Shown: positions 24,995-37,636 of the stretch, piece by piece
How positions within the stretch are numbered: position 1 is the first letter of the stretch
How the letters are laid out: every line of letters starts with the position of its first letter
Assembly (NCBI GenBank): GCA_015039465.1
Contig: MU130378.1
Span: 1,926,570 to 1,990,569 of the forward strand
DNA length: 64,000 bases
Source: Phlegmacium glaucopus
Taxonomy: Eukaryota; Basidiomycota; Agaricomycetes; Agaricales; Cortinariaceae
Direction of reading: 5' to 3'
Program-made: the position numbers and the translations under genes
Notes under the pieces: model-generated
Databases searched by the model: none
The model's input: the letters and a program-made list of their open reading frames with translations, nothing else
Told to the model about the DNA's origin: nothing

Positions 24995-27130
24995 ATGCCA
25001 CGGCCTCGACCGCTGACGAATGTGGCTCCTGCTCATTACAACCCAGATCAACAATTGACACCAAGAACGCCTCACAGCGGTTCACGAACGAGTCGGGCAG
25101 AACAAGGTTTTGCCCAACTTCAGATAATAGAAGCAAACGACGCAGAAGACGATGACCGTCACGATACGTTCCAATCTGCTCCCCTTCTTGCATCCTCATC
25201 CTCAGCCAGATTCTCAAGCCACAACACTCAGCCACCACGTAGAAGTACCAAATCTCATGGTCAGAAAATCCTAATTCAATCAGCAGTTGCCTTGTCGACT
25301 GCAGTCTCCCGTCTTCCCTTGGCGTTGGGCATCTTCACAGCAGGCATTCTCCTCCTTCTCATTGTTCTTTCATTCACTCGGCCAGAGGCCCTGCGCAAAT
25401 ATGTAGGAGCCAAAGCCCCAAATGTCACAGTCTCGACCTCAAGCATCAAAACGGAACCAACAAGTCCTCTTGAACAGCAACATGGACCTGTCGATGTACA
25501 TCTACTGTCATACGAAAACTATACCACATTTCCCCTCCATCCTCCCCAATACCTCGCAGAATGCACAAAATTAAACGCAGGATACATGGCGCATGGTGAT
25601 TACTGGGACCTCGATCTTATGGGTGCAACGGATGTTGCACACCATGAGCAATCAGCAACGGGGGGGACCTCAATAATTTGCTCAAGTACTATTACATATA
25701 TGCTGGATGGGACAGTTGGGCTAACAGCGGACCTGGCACTAATGGCACAAGCAGCGGCGCTGGCTCGCGAGGTGATTTTTCAGAGTTTTATGATTTGGCT
25801 CTCGAAACCAACAAATTCTTAGCAAAACCGAACGTTCCTTGTCGACGACACCTATTGGAATCGTGGAAAGTATGCACACTCACCGAATACCTTGTCCGCA
25901 TTTTATTCTCATTGTCCTGCCTTTTTTCAGATGGACGGATCACTTCGAGGATGTAAGAACTTTACAGCCTGGTCCGGAACCAAACTGTGTACCACCTCCG
26001 GCAAATGGTCAGTTCATCCACCTCGAAAATATGTCAGCGACTGATCCCAAATATACGTCTAGAATTAGTAGCGTGCCCTCGGACAGCCAGGTGGGCAAAA
26101 TCTCCATTTTCCTTCGAATTATTGATCCTAACTCTTTTCCATCTATTGTAGACATTGGGTAAGTGAACCCCACCAAAATCAGAGTGGGCAAACATGATTT
26201 ACATATTTATAGGTCATCCTCGCAAGAACCGCTAAGTTCCATTTTGGTCACGGATTTTCAAACCATTATGACGATGCGTGAGTAATGATAATACCATCAA
26301 CTGTCGACAAGAAGCTTAGAGTATTGGCGTCTTTAGATATGCTCACGAGATCAACCGACTAAGACCCATATTTGAGTTTGCCCTTCAGTCGTTCGAATCT
26401 ACGATACGCCCAAACGCCCATAACTTCGAATTGATTAAATTGACCCAAGACGAATTTAGAACCACTATTCACAACGTTCAAGCTAATAATCCTTCAGGAT
26501 TGACCTATCTGGCCATCCACGTCCGCCGTGGAGATCGCAAGCCTGCGTCTTTCGGGTTTTTGGACAACAAAATCCCACTACCTCACTACCTGGATGCTGT
26601 ACAAGATACTTGGGCTCGTCTTCATAGCGGACATGAGTCGAAAGCCAGTCCCATTGTTTACTTTGCCTCGGACTCTCCCGATGTGGGCCAGCAGTTCTCG
26701 AAACTTTATAATGGTCCGAGCTTTTCTCTCTTAACGACGAAGCAACCTCGGTTACGAGCCCTTGCAAGTCCTAGGGAATATTATCAAAAAACCTTTAACG
26801 AGTTGGATATTGAATATCGAGTTCTGGCCACAAGGGGTATGATTGTTGACCTCGCAATGATAAGCGGACTCTGGGCCAGCGGGAAAGATTTGCTACCTGA
26901 GGCGACCATCTGCTCTATCAGGTATGAACAAAAAATCTGCACGATTATCTGTTGCTGATCATTTATGTAGCTCAAATGTCTGCAAACTTGCAGCAGTTGG
27001 TTTGGGGTGGGACCGAGCGTTTGGAAAAGTCGACGACATGGGTAGCGTGGATCAAAGAAGTAAGCATTGGGTGGAAATCGATGAGGAGGGTCAGATTGTA
27101 CCAGTGTGGCATGCTTTCGAGCTTTTCTAG
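24995..27130 (+). CDS. Type II membrane glycosyltransferase, O-FucT/GT23-like
   Basis: Predicted Golgi glycosyltransferase of the O-fucosyltransferase-like superfamily. A cytosolic Ser-rich N-terminus of ~110 residues is followed by one transmembrane segment (LALGIFTAGILLLLIVLSF, ~residues 110-130) and a lumenal domain. Exons rejoin as SSTITYMLDGTVGLTADLAL, then ALAREQNRTFLVDDTYWNRGK across intron 25772-25822, then WTDHFEDV and PNCVPPPANELVACPRTARHWVILARTAKFHFGHGF across several short introns. The hallmark HVRRGDRKP (about 26517-26543) is the HxRRGD motif that binds GDP-fucose in FUT8/NodZ-type enzymes. Late exons encode LATRGMIVDLAMISGLWASG and LAAVGLGWDRAFG. A G-run near 25660 looks like a frameshift but is not, because frame 1 continues correctly. 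The frame opening upstream at 24968 uses TTG, so I chose the ATG at 24995. Acceptor sugar and linkage unknown. Confidence 0.8.
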
Positions 27131-27309
27131 CAGTTTGTACTTGCACTTGTAGACTAGAGGCTTTACGTGATAGGTAGCCGGCCTAGCCGGGTTTTGTCAG
27201 GAACACCTGCTTAGCCACGCCACTGAGAGGCGTCGAAGCCAAATCCACGTCTACCAAAGCCTGCAACAAATTTAATGCATATATAGTACATATACACAAA
27301 ATGCATGTG

Positions 27310-29756
27310 TTAATAAGCAAATCTGAAGTCCATTCTTTTGTTCCCTTCGTCCTTGGTTGTCTCGAGGTATTTCTGTTGTTCCTGAACGCGAAACCTTATT
27401 AACGTTATTCCTTGGTAGAGGGTTCAAATTTATGCTTACCTGCGGCGACCATTTCTTCCAGATCTTCTCTCTCCTCGCATTGAGAGTACGGTAGAAGAAG
27501 TACGTTCCAATATATAAGACGATGTTCATAGAGCAGATAGCGATGAGTTGGCGATTTCCTCTCTTATCTGCGGATTTGATTGAGCCGTGTCTTACAGGAA
27601 CTTTTAATGATATAGGATAAAGAACGCACACAGGGGCTTGTCGTCACTACGATATATATTTGCCTTTGTACGTTGACATAAGTTTGAAGTCTACGTCTGT
27701 CAATGTCACTCACCGAAATGATGCCGCTCGCTTGAACGAACATATTGTACACACTGGCGGAGACGGTTCTATTGTCTTTATTGGTAAGTTACCTCATTAT
27801 ATTGAATCTTACAACACACCTTGTTCGAACACTGTACGAATTTCTTGAAGCCCATGCGACCTGGATCGGGTGGACATAGGGGTATCCTGCGATCAGGCTA
27901 ACGACTCCATAATATATCCATTGCGAAGTGGTTCCATTGAACGTGTAGAGTGCAATCAAGAGGGGAAAAGCCCACAACTGGAGCACAATCGTGGCCGCAG
28001 CACGACTGTTGATAACTTCGCTAATAAAGGTCATAAAGACAAGCAATGACATCCCGAGGACGGACGACGGTATCACTAGAAGGTTTGTTTGTGTTGTCGT
28101 GAAACCAAGATGGCGGAGTGAAAGTGTAAGGTAGGTCTGGGGTGGAACGACAGGCACTGCGGATGGCAAACGGTCAAGCCATCGTCAATAATTATAGCAA
28201 GATTGACCTGCCGTACCCAGATGAACAAGACCGAGTGCGTAGAGCGGCCACATTCTCCAATCCTTTACAGATTCCCAAATCATTCTGACGCTCAGCCCCT
28301 CTCGATTATGCATGTCAGACTTTGATGGATCATCCCTTAAAACTCTGGAATTGCCACGTAAGGCTTTAAGTTGCGCATTTTACCCCGTCGAAAGCTGAGG
28401 CACTCACCTGTTGACCATGACCACCTCCTCCCTACAGAAGGTGAGCCTAAATATTCATGACTTGAACTTATGAAACTTTACCGTTCCGAAAACCATCCCT
28501 TTGGTCGATGCCATGCTCTAGTTTGTGTCGGCCCTGGGGGCATGAGAAAGAAAGAGGTAAAACCAACAAGAAGGGTGAGGAGTCCTTCTATAAGGAATAA
28601 ATATCGCCATCCTGGCTTTCCAGCAACCCCACGAAGCCGTAGGATCCCTGTGGCTAAAAATGCGCTGACAATGTCTGCAATATAGTTGGACACCCAAAAG
28701 AATGCAAGCCTCATAGGCACTATGTTCGAGATCCACTGAGTCGATTAAGAGCCTATAGAATCAAAAAATGGCCTACATTCTGACTTCGTATAGAAGTAGG
28801 AAAGATAGAGGACAATATCTGGTATGAATCCTCCTTGAATGATACCTAGCAATGACCTTATTGATAGAAAAAGTTAAATTTGCTTGCTTTGCAGAATGGA
28901 TCTAACAAGCCTGGCGTACCTGCATATAAGAAAGCTGGCTTGACCACTCAACCAAAATTGGGAAAAGGCGACAACACTCCATAACATCATCTGAAAAAAA
29001 AATACCATTAAAATTGTTCCCTCACGAACTTCAGGAGGCCACCATGCGTACCTGACATGGGATCCAAACGTCTGGCCCCACACGTTTTGATATTAGTTGT
29101 GAAGGAAGCTCTATGCGCCGTAAACAAGGTTATATTTTGCAATAAGATCTCTGTGGAGACAATCAAACTTACCTGCACACAAAAAGGATAAACGGAATAC
29201 AATGGTTCCAAGATTGAAATCATTTGTTGTGAGACCAAGGTCACCCAGAAAATTATCGGAATTGGCCTGTGATATATTGGTGCGATCCAATTCAAGCGCA
29301 AAGAACATAATGAAAGCCCAAGTCATAATCCTGAAATCGATCTTGCGTACAACCCTCTAAAAAAGTGCATTAGCGTTAATAAATTGCTCAAAGTGTGTGA
29401 TTCACCTTCTCTTCTCGCCATGTCCAACGAGCCAGCGGATCAAAACGATGCACATTTTCGTATTGAGGAGGTGGACGGTATATCTCGAGGGTGGTCTTGT
29501 CATCAAAAACTGATACCTGCGTTGCTATTGCGTCTAAATCCAGTGTCGGTTGTCTACAGAAATTCCAGAGACGAGAAAATTCGACTTGGTTGTCATGTCC
29601 AGACGATCGAGCGTCCAGGGAGGCACCAAGCTTTGGAACCTCTTCAAGGTCATCAAATAGGATATCGAACTTTGGACCATCTTCCTCGTTTTCGATACCG
29701 TTATTGGATAGGACATTCTCCGGTGTACCACGACGGTCTAGAAGGCGAGTTGTCAT
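27310..29756 (-). CDS. MFS permease, Dal5/allantoate-permease-like anion:cation symporter
   Basis: Major facilitator superfamily transporter of the anion:cation symporter group (Dal5, Tna1 and relatives), plasma membrane. The ATG at 29756 opens a ~120-residue polar cytosolic tail. Next is [32 protein letters not shown], the conserved first loop of this group with the D-R-x-N-I-x-x-A-N signature. Spliced exons continue with [13 protein letters not shown] segments, [73 protein letters not shown], and [22 protein letters not shown]. The C-terminal part has [31 protein letters not shown] and ends at 27310. About nine short introns. Twelve helices are consistent with the joined exons. Substrate is probably a small organic anion; not determinable. 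Convergent with the glycosyltransferase gene, 179 bp apart. Confidence 0.85.
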
Positions 29757-30163
29757 GGAACTTGTTCAGAAGCTTGAGAGGCGGACCGGTTGACATGTAT
29801 ACAAAGAGATATGCTCCTTTAAAGGCTCTTGCAGCGGATTGCACCCAGGCCCTGACCAAGGTATTTCTTATACCTCACTTTGCGTGTTCCATATTCTAGA
29901 TGACGCAATTGAAAATTTACCATATTTGGTGATTCACTTACTAAATTAGACCATGCCACTCGTTAGAAAGCATAGACTCGTGACCAGCCCTCTCAATAAG
30001 CTCAAGTTTCTAGCATAGAACCAGTGATAGTTACTCTAGTCAGACTTCTAACAATGATTATCGAGTAAAGACCTGCATCGTTAGGCAGATTTCATTGCAC
30101 CCGAACTTTTAAACGTAGTTTAGTGAGATATATGCAACAATTGACGCAATTGTGCGTAATTCG
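29757..30163. other. Intergenic stretch upstream of the MFS gene
   Basis: About 400 bp holding the promoter of the permease and the 3' end of CCT7, both on the minus strand. No reading frame or motif of note. Confidence 0.5.
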
Positions 30164-32107
30164 TCATCGCCGAGCCATTCCCCTCCCTCTACCCCTTAAG
30201 GCTCGCTGGGCTGTGCCAGGTGGCGCTTTGGGACCAGCGTTTTGCTAACAGGAATATCAGTAAATGTTCATAAAACCTTTGCGATGATATCTTACTGCTT
30301 CGCTCTGGGGATTTCTGACCGTCTCGTCGACGCTAAGGATCAAGCAGGCTGCCTCTATGGCGCTACTTATCGCGTTAGTTTTTACCAGACTGGGCTCCCA
30401 AACAAACGCATCCATGTTGTCACGCACACCCGATGTGCCGTCAACATCAACACCGTACCACTTTTCTCCAATGGCATGCTTCATGCGCAGCTTGTTAAGC
30501 ACATCTGTCGAGTCCAACCCTGCGTTATCGCAAATTTGACGAGGAATGATTTCCAATGCCTTTGCGAAGGCACCAATAATTAATTGCAATTTCCCAGGAA
30601 TGCTTAGAGCGTGTTTGCGAATGTGAGCAGACAACTCCATCTGGAAGAGGCCGTCGTCAGCAAATAACTCTCTTTGTCGTAAATTGGGTAATCACCTCGA
30701 TAGCTCCTCCACCTGCTACTACCTCTCCATTCCTGACTGCCCTTTTGACTACCATAAGAGCATCATGCAAACTCCTTTCCACTTCCTCGATGAATTGCTC
30801 TGCGCCGCCACGGAGAATCAAAGTACAGGTCTTGGCTTTGGGGCAGTCCTCAAAAATATTATACCTTTCACCCCCAATCTGACGTTCTTCGAAAAGTCCG
30901 CAAGTCCCAAGGTGCTCCCGAGCGATATCAGAACACGTCGATTGAATAGCTCCGCCAGCAGCCTGTACGACTCGTCGAAGGTCACCTGCAGCGACACGAC
31001 CGGCACAAAAAATATCCCTGTCTGCGAACCATTGGGTCGCCAGATCGCCAATTGGAAGTTTGCTAAGAACCACTTGAGCGCCAGTCTTTTCGATTGCTTC
31101 CAATTTACGATAAATGATTTCCCATTCAGCATCGACGATAGCTTGGTACTCAGAAACAGCATCAACGCGTACTTCTGCATTGTCTTTCTCAGCTTTGAGT
31201 TCTAGTTCAACGTTGAGACACAGGATAAGTGGATTTTCGAAATGTTTTGGTTGTTGTTCCGCGCCTGCATATGTGAACGTTTTCTTGAATGCGACACCCT
31301 TCACAAGGAGCGAATCTTGCAGGCCGCCACCAGCGATCTTCTTCACGCCAATTAAAGATTCATCGAGATCGTCCTGATCTAAACATTGAATAGCATCCAC
31401 GACCATTTTTGAAAAGAAAGGTTTTTCTGAATGTATTAGTTTAGAAGACATCGATGTCGATGCGCACTTCAATAGTAGCGATCGGAAGCGTCTGAAAAAG
31501 ATCGTAAGTTGTTGTGAAAAACAAATAATCTCGCAGAAAAGGGATTACTCTGGATCTGATTTGTCCACTGTTACTTGGAGATCTTTTATTTTGTCAAGAG
31601 CCTGTGCAATAGTCTGAGAAAAGCCAGAAACAAATCGAGATGAAGCGTACCAATTGCGACGCTTGTCTAAAACCCTTCATGATGATATGCGGACTAACGC
31701 CTTCTTCAATGAAACCTCTGACCTCCTTCAACAGTTGGGCTGCTAACAGAACGACGCTCGTTGTTCCATCACCGACCTCTGCATCTTGTGCTCGAGCAAT
31801 ATCGACAAGGGTTCGTGCCGCAGGGTGGACGATGTCCAAGAGTTTCAAGATAGTCGCGCCATCGTTTGTAATTTGAGCCTCTCCACGGTCGGAAACAATC
31901 AGTTTATCCATTCCTCTTGGACCAAGGGTGCTAGCAAGTGTTTCCGCTATCGCAAGACATGCAGATATGTTGGAAAGCAATTGGGGATTTCCTTGAGATG
32001 TGTCTGTGCCTTCCCGCAACAAGACAACGGTTGGTTGCTGAACAAAATATCAGTACATGGGTTGAATGAATGTCAATAAGAATTACCATGGGTAATCCTC
32101 GCTGCAT
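30164..32107 (-). CDS. CCT7: T-complex chaperonin (CCT/TRiC) eta subunit
   Basis: Subunit eta of the cytosolic group II chaperonin that folds actin, tubulin and other proteins using ATP. The first exon (ATG at 32107) encodes MQRGLPM and joins [48 protein letters not shown]. The ATP-site motifs GATILKLL and GDGTTSVV follow (31745-31870). The middle exon gives the apical domain ([27 protein letters not shown]), and [12 protein letters not shown] and [23 protein letters not shown] are characteristic of eta. The distal equatorial part has [31 protein letters not shown] and GGGAIE. A final 3' exon beyond the donor near 30298 changes the end to [27 protein letters not shown], and the RG-rich tail is usual for this subunit. 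The visible genes' ATGs are 155 bp apart from RAD5 on the other strand. Confidence 0.93.
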
Positions 32108-32262
32108 TTTTGTGAAATGAACTTTTGAAAACGATAATTTGAAGAAAGGGCTCGAAAAGTACGATTATTTGGATCTATGTGGCTTGGACGCGTTTTCGGA
32201 TGTGTCATAACTTGCAAATAATTGACTCATCAACGCGTCGATATCTTAGACGCGTACAACAA
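32108..32262. promoter_or_regulatory. Divergent promoter between CCT7 and RAD5
   Basis: Only 155 bp lie between the two ATGs, so the two genes must share a short bidirectional promoter. It contains MluI-type ACGCGT sequences: tggacgcgttttcgg near 32187, caacgcgtcgat near 32231 and tagacgcgtaca near 32248, three copies in about 65 bp. ACGCGT is the core of the MCB element bound by MBF, which in fungi drives G1/S transcription of replication and repair genes. Presence is seen; function is inference. Confidence 0.55.
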
Positions 32263-35200
32263 ATGGATGATATAGATATACCAGATGCGTCGCCACCGGG
32301 ATTGTTCTTTGCTGGCTCTGACGACGACGACGAGCCGCTAATCGCTGACCGTGCAAAATCTCTGAGCTTGCCTCCAACTTCTTCCCCGGGAACGTCTACT
32401 TCGCGATCATCTCCTCCTCACCATCTCCTTTTCTTGGAGGATAGTGATGGTGACGACTCAATGTATATGTCGCCTAAACCTTCTACTTCCGACGAGAATG
32501 TCAAACGACCAATTGTCATCGAAGATGAGGATCCTGACACCCAAGTCGTGCATTCACAGGTTTTAATGGAAAGAAAATCTGACCAGCACTCGCGCCCCAA
32601 ATCCCTGTCTCCTACATTGGACAAAAAACTCCGCTCCCCAGGCCCTGTTGCCAAGAAACGTCGACTTTTATCCCCAGAACACGAATCTCCTTCTAATCCT
32701 GCCGCAAAGTTTTTGCCAATCTACTTGGGTGAAGTCATTATTCCAAATGCATGGAGCAACGTCTCTGGGAAAGGCTATGTAAAGCCAAATGAGACCGTTC
32801 TTGTGAAGAGAGAAGAACGGGATGTTCCCCAAGCTAGAACGAGTAAACCAAATCCAACGGCTGTCCCAAGTAGCAAAAAAAAGCAAATTTCTATTGCCAC
32901 CATGCTTAAGCCCCAACCCGCAAGACCTTCAAAATCCGCGAAAAAGAAGAAAACTGACAATATCGTTCGATTGGTTAACAACAAAGGCTTTGGTGACCAC
33001 TGTTTTAATTCAACTGAGTCTAATCTGCTAACTATGCAACTGGTTTAGAATTTGGGCGTCTACCTACAGATTCCTCTTGGTGGATTTCAAAACTTCTGGA
33101 TCTAGGTTAGCCTTCAATCATACAATATCTATCGGAATTCATAGTCATTAGACATGGTGGACATCCGAGGTGTTATGACAGATTGTCCCGAAAAACTGAC
33201 GACTGGCGCCAGCTTAATTGTGACCCTTCATATATACCTTACTGAAGGAGCATTCAAAGCTTCTGATAAATTACAGGCTGATGACACAACTATTCACTTC
33301 GGCCTCAACGAAGGACTTGAAAGCGAAGAAGAAAGGTACAACGATTGATCATCATTTTATTTCGTATCTAACGATTGTGCGTGGTAGCTCCCTCCGAGAA
33401 CGAAAAAACGCCGTTGTGAAGTTGTTGAAAGTAGTTGGCTTAAAGCCACAAGCTGGCGCCGACCTTCGGGCCAGCAACCCAGACGCTAAGATATGGGAGG
33501 AGGGGACACTTAAACGTCCAGTCAAGAAGGTGAAAGAGATTGTTGGGGACGGGGAGGAAATTGAGCTTGAGGATGCGGAAGTTCTCTCAGACAATGATAT
33601 TGACGCTATTTATCAAAAGTTCGTACAGCAGCTCATAATTTTGGCAAGCTAATGACATGACGTCTTATCAGAGCTCAACATCACGATCGGAGTATGGGTG
33701 AAATGGAACCTGCTCATTCGTTCAATCTCACGTTGCGTGGATACCAGAAGCAGGCCTTATTGTCCGTTCCACCACTGGAATTTGATATCTATGGCTGATA
33801 CTTTTTATAAAAAGATGGATGTATTCTCTGGAGAATGGTACTATGGATGCTCGAGGGGCGACGTCGATGCATCCCCTATGGAGCCAGTAAGTACTCATCC
33901 TATTACATGGATTTGGCTTGACGTCATGACAGGTATGCGTTTCCTCAGGAGCCAGTTATGGATGGCGATATGATTGATTTGACTGCGGACGACAAACTTT
34001 TTTACTTCAACCCATATTCTGGTGAATTAAGCTTAGATTTCCCCAAAGCAGAAAGGAATTGTCGAGGCGGAATTTTAGCGTAAGTCGACTCCGAAAAGAT
34101 TCATCACGTTTAATTATACTCAGTTTACCGCAGGGACGGTAAATTTCTGTCTTTCAAATATCCACTATAAACTTTCGCTGAATCAAATTTTCAAATTTTT
34201 GCCCTGCATACAGAAAGTATGTCAGTCAACTTACCAAAAGATGATTTTTGACAATGCGCCAATAGTGGGTATGGGGAAAACCATAATGTTATCAGCTCTC
34301 ATCCAGTCTAGTCTGGCCCCTCGAGGGCATGAAGAAGAAACCAGTGTAGATATCTTAACAAAAGCAAAGCAACTGAAGCTCAACAATGCTTTCCGCGTGG
34401 TCAACCAACGGAAACCGGAAACCCGCAAGCCTCCATCTGCTACACTCATAGTTGCACCGACTTCTCTTATGAATCAGTGGCTTGAGGAACTCGAACGATC
34501 TAGCAAACCTGGGACGTTCGACGCAGTTGTTTGGCATGGCCAGAATCGCCTTGATTTGGAGGATCTGGTTGAACAAAATGAGGATGACAAAACCATGAAA
34601 GTTGTCATCACGTCTTATGGCGTTTTGGCTTCTGAGCATGCTAAAATGGACAAATCAGGCAGCCATAAATCCCCCGTTTTTGAAAGTGGGTCTGTTCCTC
34701 TGATATCATCTCCCTCTTGATATTCTCCACTTTAGTCAATTGGTTCAGGATTATCCTTGACGAGGCCCATGCTTGCAAATCACGTTTTAGCAAAACAGCT
34801 AAGGCTGTATATGCGCTCTCCGCAAGACGGCGATGGGCCGTGACTGGTACGGATGAGTCCTATACATCTGTTTTGCTCTCTATGACCACCATACAATCCC
34901 AGGAACACCAATCGTCAACAGGCTGGAAGATTTGTATTCCCTGTTGTAAGTAGTTGTAATCACACTTCTGCCTAGCTGACTTTATCATGCATGATGCTAG
35001 GAAATTCCTTGGCTTCAAACCTTGGTCAGAATTCGCGTTCTTCCGCTCGTTTATTACGCTTCCTTTCCTGGCTCACGATCCGAAGGCCATTGAAGTTGTC
35101 CAAATAATCCTTGAGAGTATCCTCCTCCGCCGGGAGAAGCATATGCAAGACAATGATGGGAACCAGATTGTGGATTTGCCTCCGAAAAAGGTAATACCTA

Positions 35201-36796
35201 GTCTCATTCGATACTTGATTTTGGCTAAAGTTCCGACTAGATCACAGTGGAAGAACTTGAGTTTTCGCCGTTGGAAAGAAAAATATACGATTCCATTTAT
35301 CTGTCGGCGAAACGCAACTTCGAGCAGCTAGAAGCCAAAGGACTTGTCAGCAGAAACTATACTCATATATTAGCCATGCTTATGAGGCGAGTAGCAACGA
35401 AATCATGTGAACTGCTTTGACTCATTTGTCATTATTAGGCTGCGTCGCGCTGTTCTTCATCCGAACTTAGTGCTCACAAAAGACGACGAGCGAGCTTTAT
35501 CACCTTCAAAAGACAGTCAATTAGATGTTACCGACCTGATAAAACGTCTCGCAGAAGATAGAAAAGGCTCTGAACCGAGTAATTTTGCAGAACAGTTCAT
35601 TGCGGGTCTCACTGGCGATGATAATACCGACTGTCCCATTTGCTTCAATGAAATCGAGATACCGATGGTCATTCCCAAGTGCATGCACCAATTGTATGTG
35701 TTCTACTATATAGCGTATGATGCGTTACTTCGCTAATCTACCTCCAGTTGCAAGGATTGCATTGTTTCACATGTTGGTATCTGTGAACAGAAAGGCCAAT
35801 CAGCGAGCTGTCCCACTTGCTTAAGCGGGCCAATCAAGGTTTGTGCTGTATCTATTCGCTTGCAAAATTGGGGCCATATCCAAGTCGTCACTGTTTTAGA
35901 GCAAGGAATTGATAGAAATTATTCGAAAAGACACGACTAATTCACAACCCTTGGAATCAGTTGTTGTTCTGCGAAGGAATGACTTTCAATCATCAACAAA
36001 GCTAGATGCTCTCATCCAAAATCTTCGTAAGGGCAATCTTATCCCAACGTTCATATAAAGATGACCTTATATGACCTTTTAGGGAGATTAAAGGATCAAG
36101 AACCTTGTTATCGGGCTGTGGTTTTCTCTCAGTTCACCAGTTTCCTGGATCTCATCCAAGTGGCTTTGAAACGTGAACAAATTGATCATTATCGGTTTGA
36201 CGGGACCATGGATGTCAAGAAGAAGAGTGCCGCAATCAGTGAATTCAAATCCCTTTCACAGAAACCGAAAGTTTTAGTCGTTAGCTTGAAAGCCGGTGGA
36301 GTAGGTCTTAACGTGAGTCATAAAACATCAACGACAACGGGAATATGGCCTGATTGATCTTAGTTGACCACTGCAAATCATGTGTTTATGGTATGAAGCT
36401 ATTGTTGCTTCTCTTTTATCATTTATTTATTACTGAATCTAGATGGATTGTTGGTGGAATGCAGCAACTGAAAATCAAGGTCAATATATTCTTCATTGGC
36501 CAGCAATATTGTGTTGACAGCCTCATAGCGATTGACCGGGTCCATAGAATAGGACAAGACAAGACTGTCTACGTGAAACATTTTATCGTTAGTCCTTCTC
36601 CTGCCAATTTTAGTTAGCGATGCTGAGAACCTCTGATGCTCAGATTGCAAAAACCATCGAGAATCGGATTTTACAAATACAAAAGAGAAAAACTGCTATT
36701 GTGAATGAAGCATTCCGTGGAAGTGGGAAAGCGGATTCGGAGAGTATACAGAACCTAAAGATCATGTTTGGAGATGATTGGAGTGCATCTATTTGA
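32263..36796 (+). CDS. RAD5: RAD5-like DNA repair helicase/ubiquitin ligase (HIRAN, SNF2, RING)
   Basis: Post-replication repair protein that polyubiquitinates PCNA and remodels stalled forks. Residues 1-140 are acidic and Ser-rich. A HIRAN domain follows (LGEVIIPNAWSNVSGKGYVKP, later FGRLPTDSSWWISKLLDL). The SNF2 domain has LTLRGYQKQALLWMYSLENG, GGILADEMGMGKTIMLSALI (Walker A, assembled from two microexons at 34134-34138 and 34214-34216), VAPTSLMNQWLEEL, ILDEAHACKS (DEAH) and RRWAVTGTPIVNRLEDL. The RING finger, CPICFNEIEIPMVIPKCMHQFCKDC...CPTC, sits between the helicase lobes (35634-35830), as in Rad5. The second lobe carries VVFSQFTSFLDLIQ, RFDGTMDVKK, SLKAGGVGLNLTTANHVFM and DRVHRIGQ. The ATG at 32263 is the first with a good frame. 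Around 16 introns, one of GC-AG type (35387-35438). All catalytic motifs are present and frame-consistent, so the gene appears functional. Confidence 0.95.
34134..34216 (+). other. Two RAD5 microexons (5 nt and 3 nt) in the Walker A region
   Basis: After the exon ending ...GGC GGA ATT TTA GC, intron 34080-34133 (54 nt) is followed by exon GGACG at 34134-34138. Intron 34139-34213 (75 nt) follows, then exon AAA at 34214-34216, then intron 34217-34265 (49 nt) and the next long exon at 34266. All borders are GT..AG. Joined, they read Ala-Asp-Glu-Met-Gly-Met-Gly-Lys-Thr, exactly the conserved SNF2 Walker A motif. No single-intron alternative gives DEMG. Confidence 0.8.
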
Positions 36797-37636
36797 ACTA
36801 CGCATACTATCATAGCAGTTGCAGTATGTGTTGGAACCAGGATGTGACTTTGACTACGCTGTGAATCATGAAACTGAATTTATTTATAATTTATGGGGTC
36901 AACTGTGGTATCACTCGTCTCATTGTTTGTTCAGTGTACCATTTGTTGGAATATCGAGCACACCGCAAGACATTGTTGGGTGCCTGGCCCTTACATTCTT
37001 GTGGCCCACTAGTCCTTTTTTACCTCGTATCATTCCAGACCATTCCTAATTCCATTTTATTGTTTCGTATCTACATAAGTACATAGTTATAATAATGAAT
37101 ACCCTCGCGCGATTGCGAGGGTCCACTGCTATCCCGAGTGAGCTTGTAGAACAGCTCATTTTAACACCATTTGTGATGTACCTCAAAGCTTGCTCCAAGC
37201 AGTGGGGTGTGCTGACCAAAATTGTCGACGAATTAGACAAGTGAAGTCGAACAGTTGAGCTGGGGCATTTTTATTGATTAATATCACTATCTTCATTCTC
37301 TTAGTTGACAAGTTGTTCAAATGATTTCATCGAGAAGTGGACTCAGAGGCAGGCAATCTCTGGGGTCAATGATTGGGGATAACAAGTTTATAACTTTTCC
37401 GCGTCTACGATCTTGAACGACTTATATGATGATTATATGGTGGCAAAAATACCGAAAGGCATGCCCAATGTTGTGTCAATGACAAGACGCGTATATCCAT
37501 ATTAGGCAAGCATCTTTGACTTGAACAATCTCAAAATCTGGCGCATCGTCTTCCTCGATTACCCCGCAGTCGGTCGTTATTCCAACCACATTGCAAGTCC
37601 GCGCCTCTTGTGATACTCCGCCAAACTCAATTCGAT
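36797..37636. other. Intergenic stretch, no gene seen
   Basis: About 840 bp between RAD5 and the RNase H1 gene. Short frames on both strands look accidental. Should contain the RAD5 3' end and the RNase H1 promoter. Confidence 0.5.

Noticed and set aside
25650..25830. Apparent frameshift at a G-run in the glycosyltransferase gene
   Set aside because: Frame 1 continues through SSTITYMLDGTVGLTADLAL and joins ALAREQNRTFLVDDTYW across a normal 51-nt intron, so there is no frameshift.
30684..31205. 173-codon plus-strand frame
   Set aside because: Antisense to the well-supported CCT7 coding sequence.
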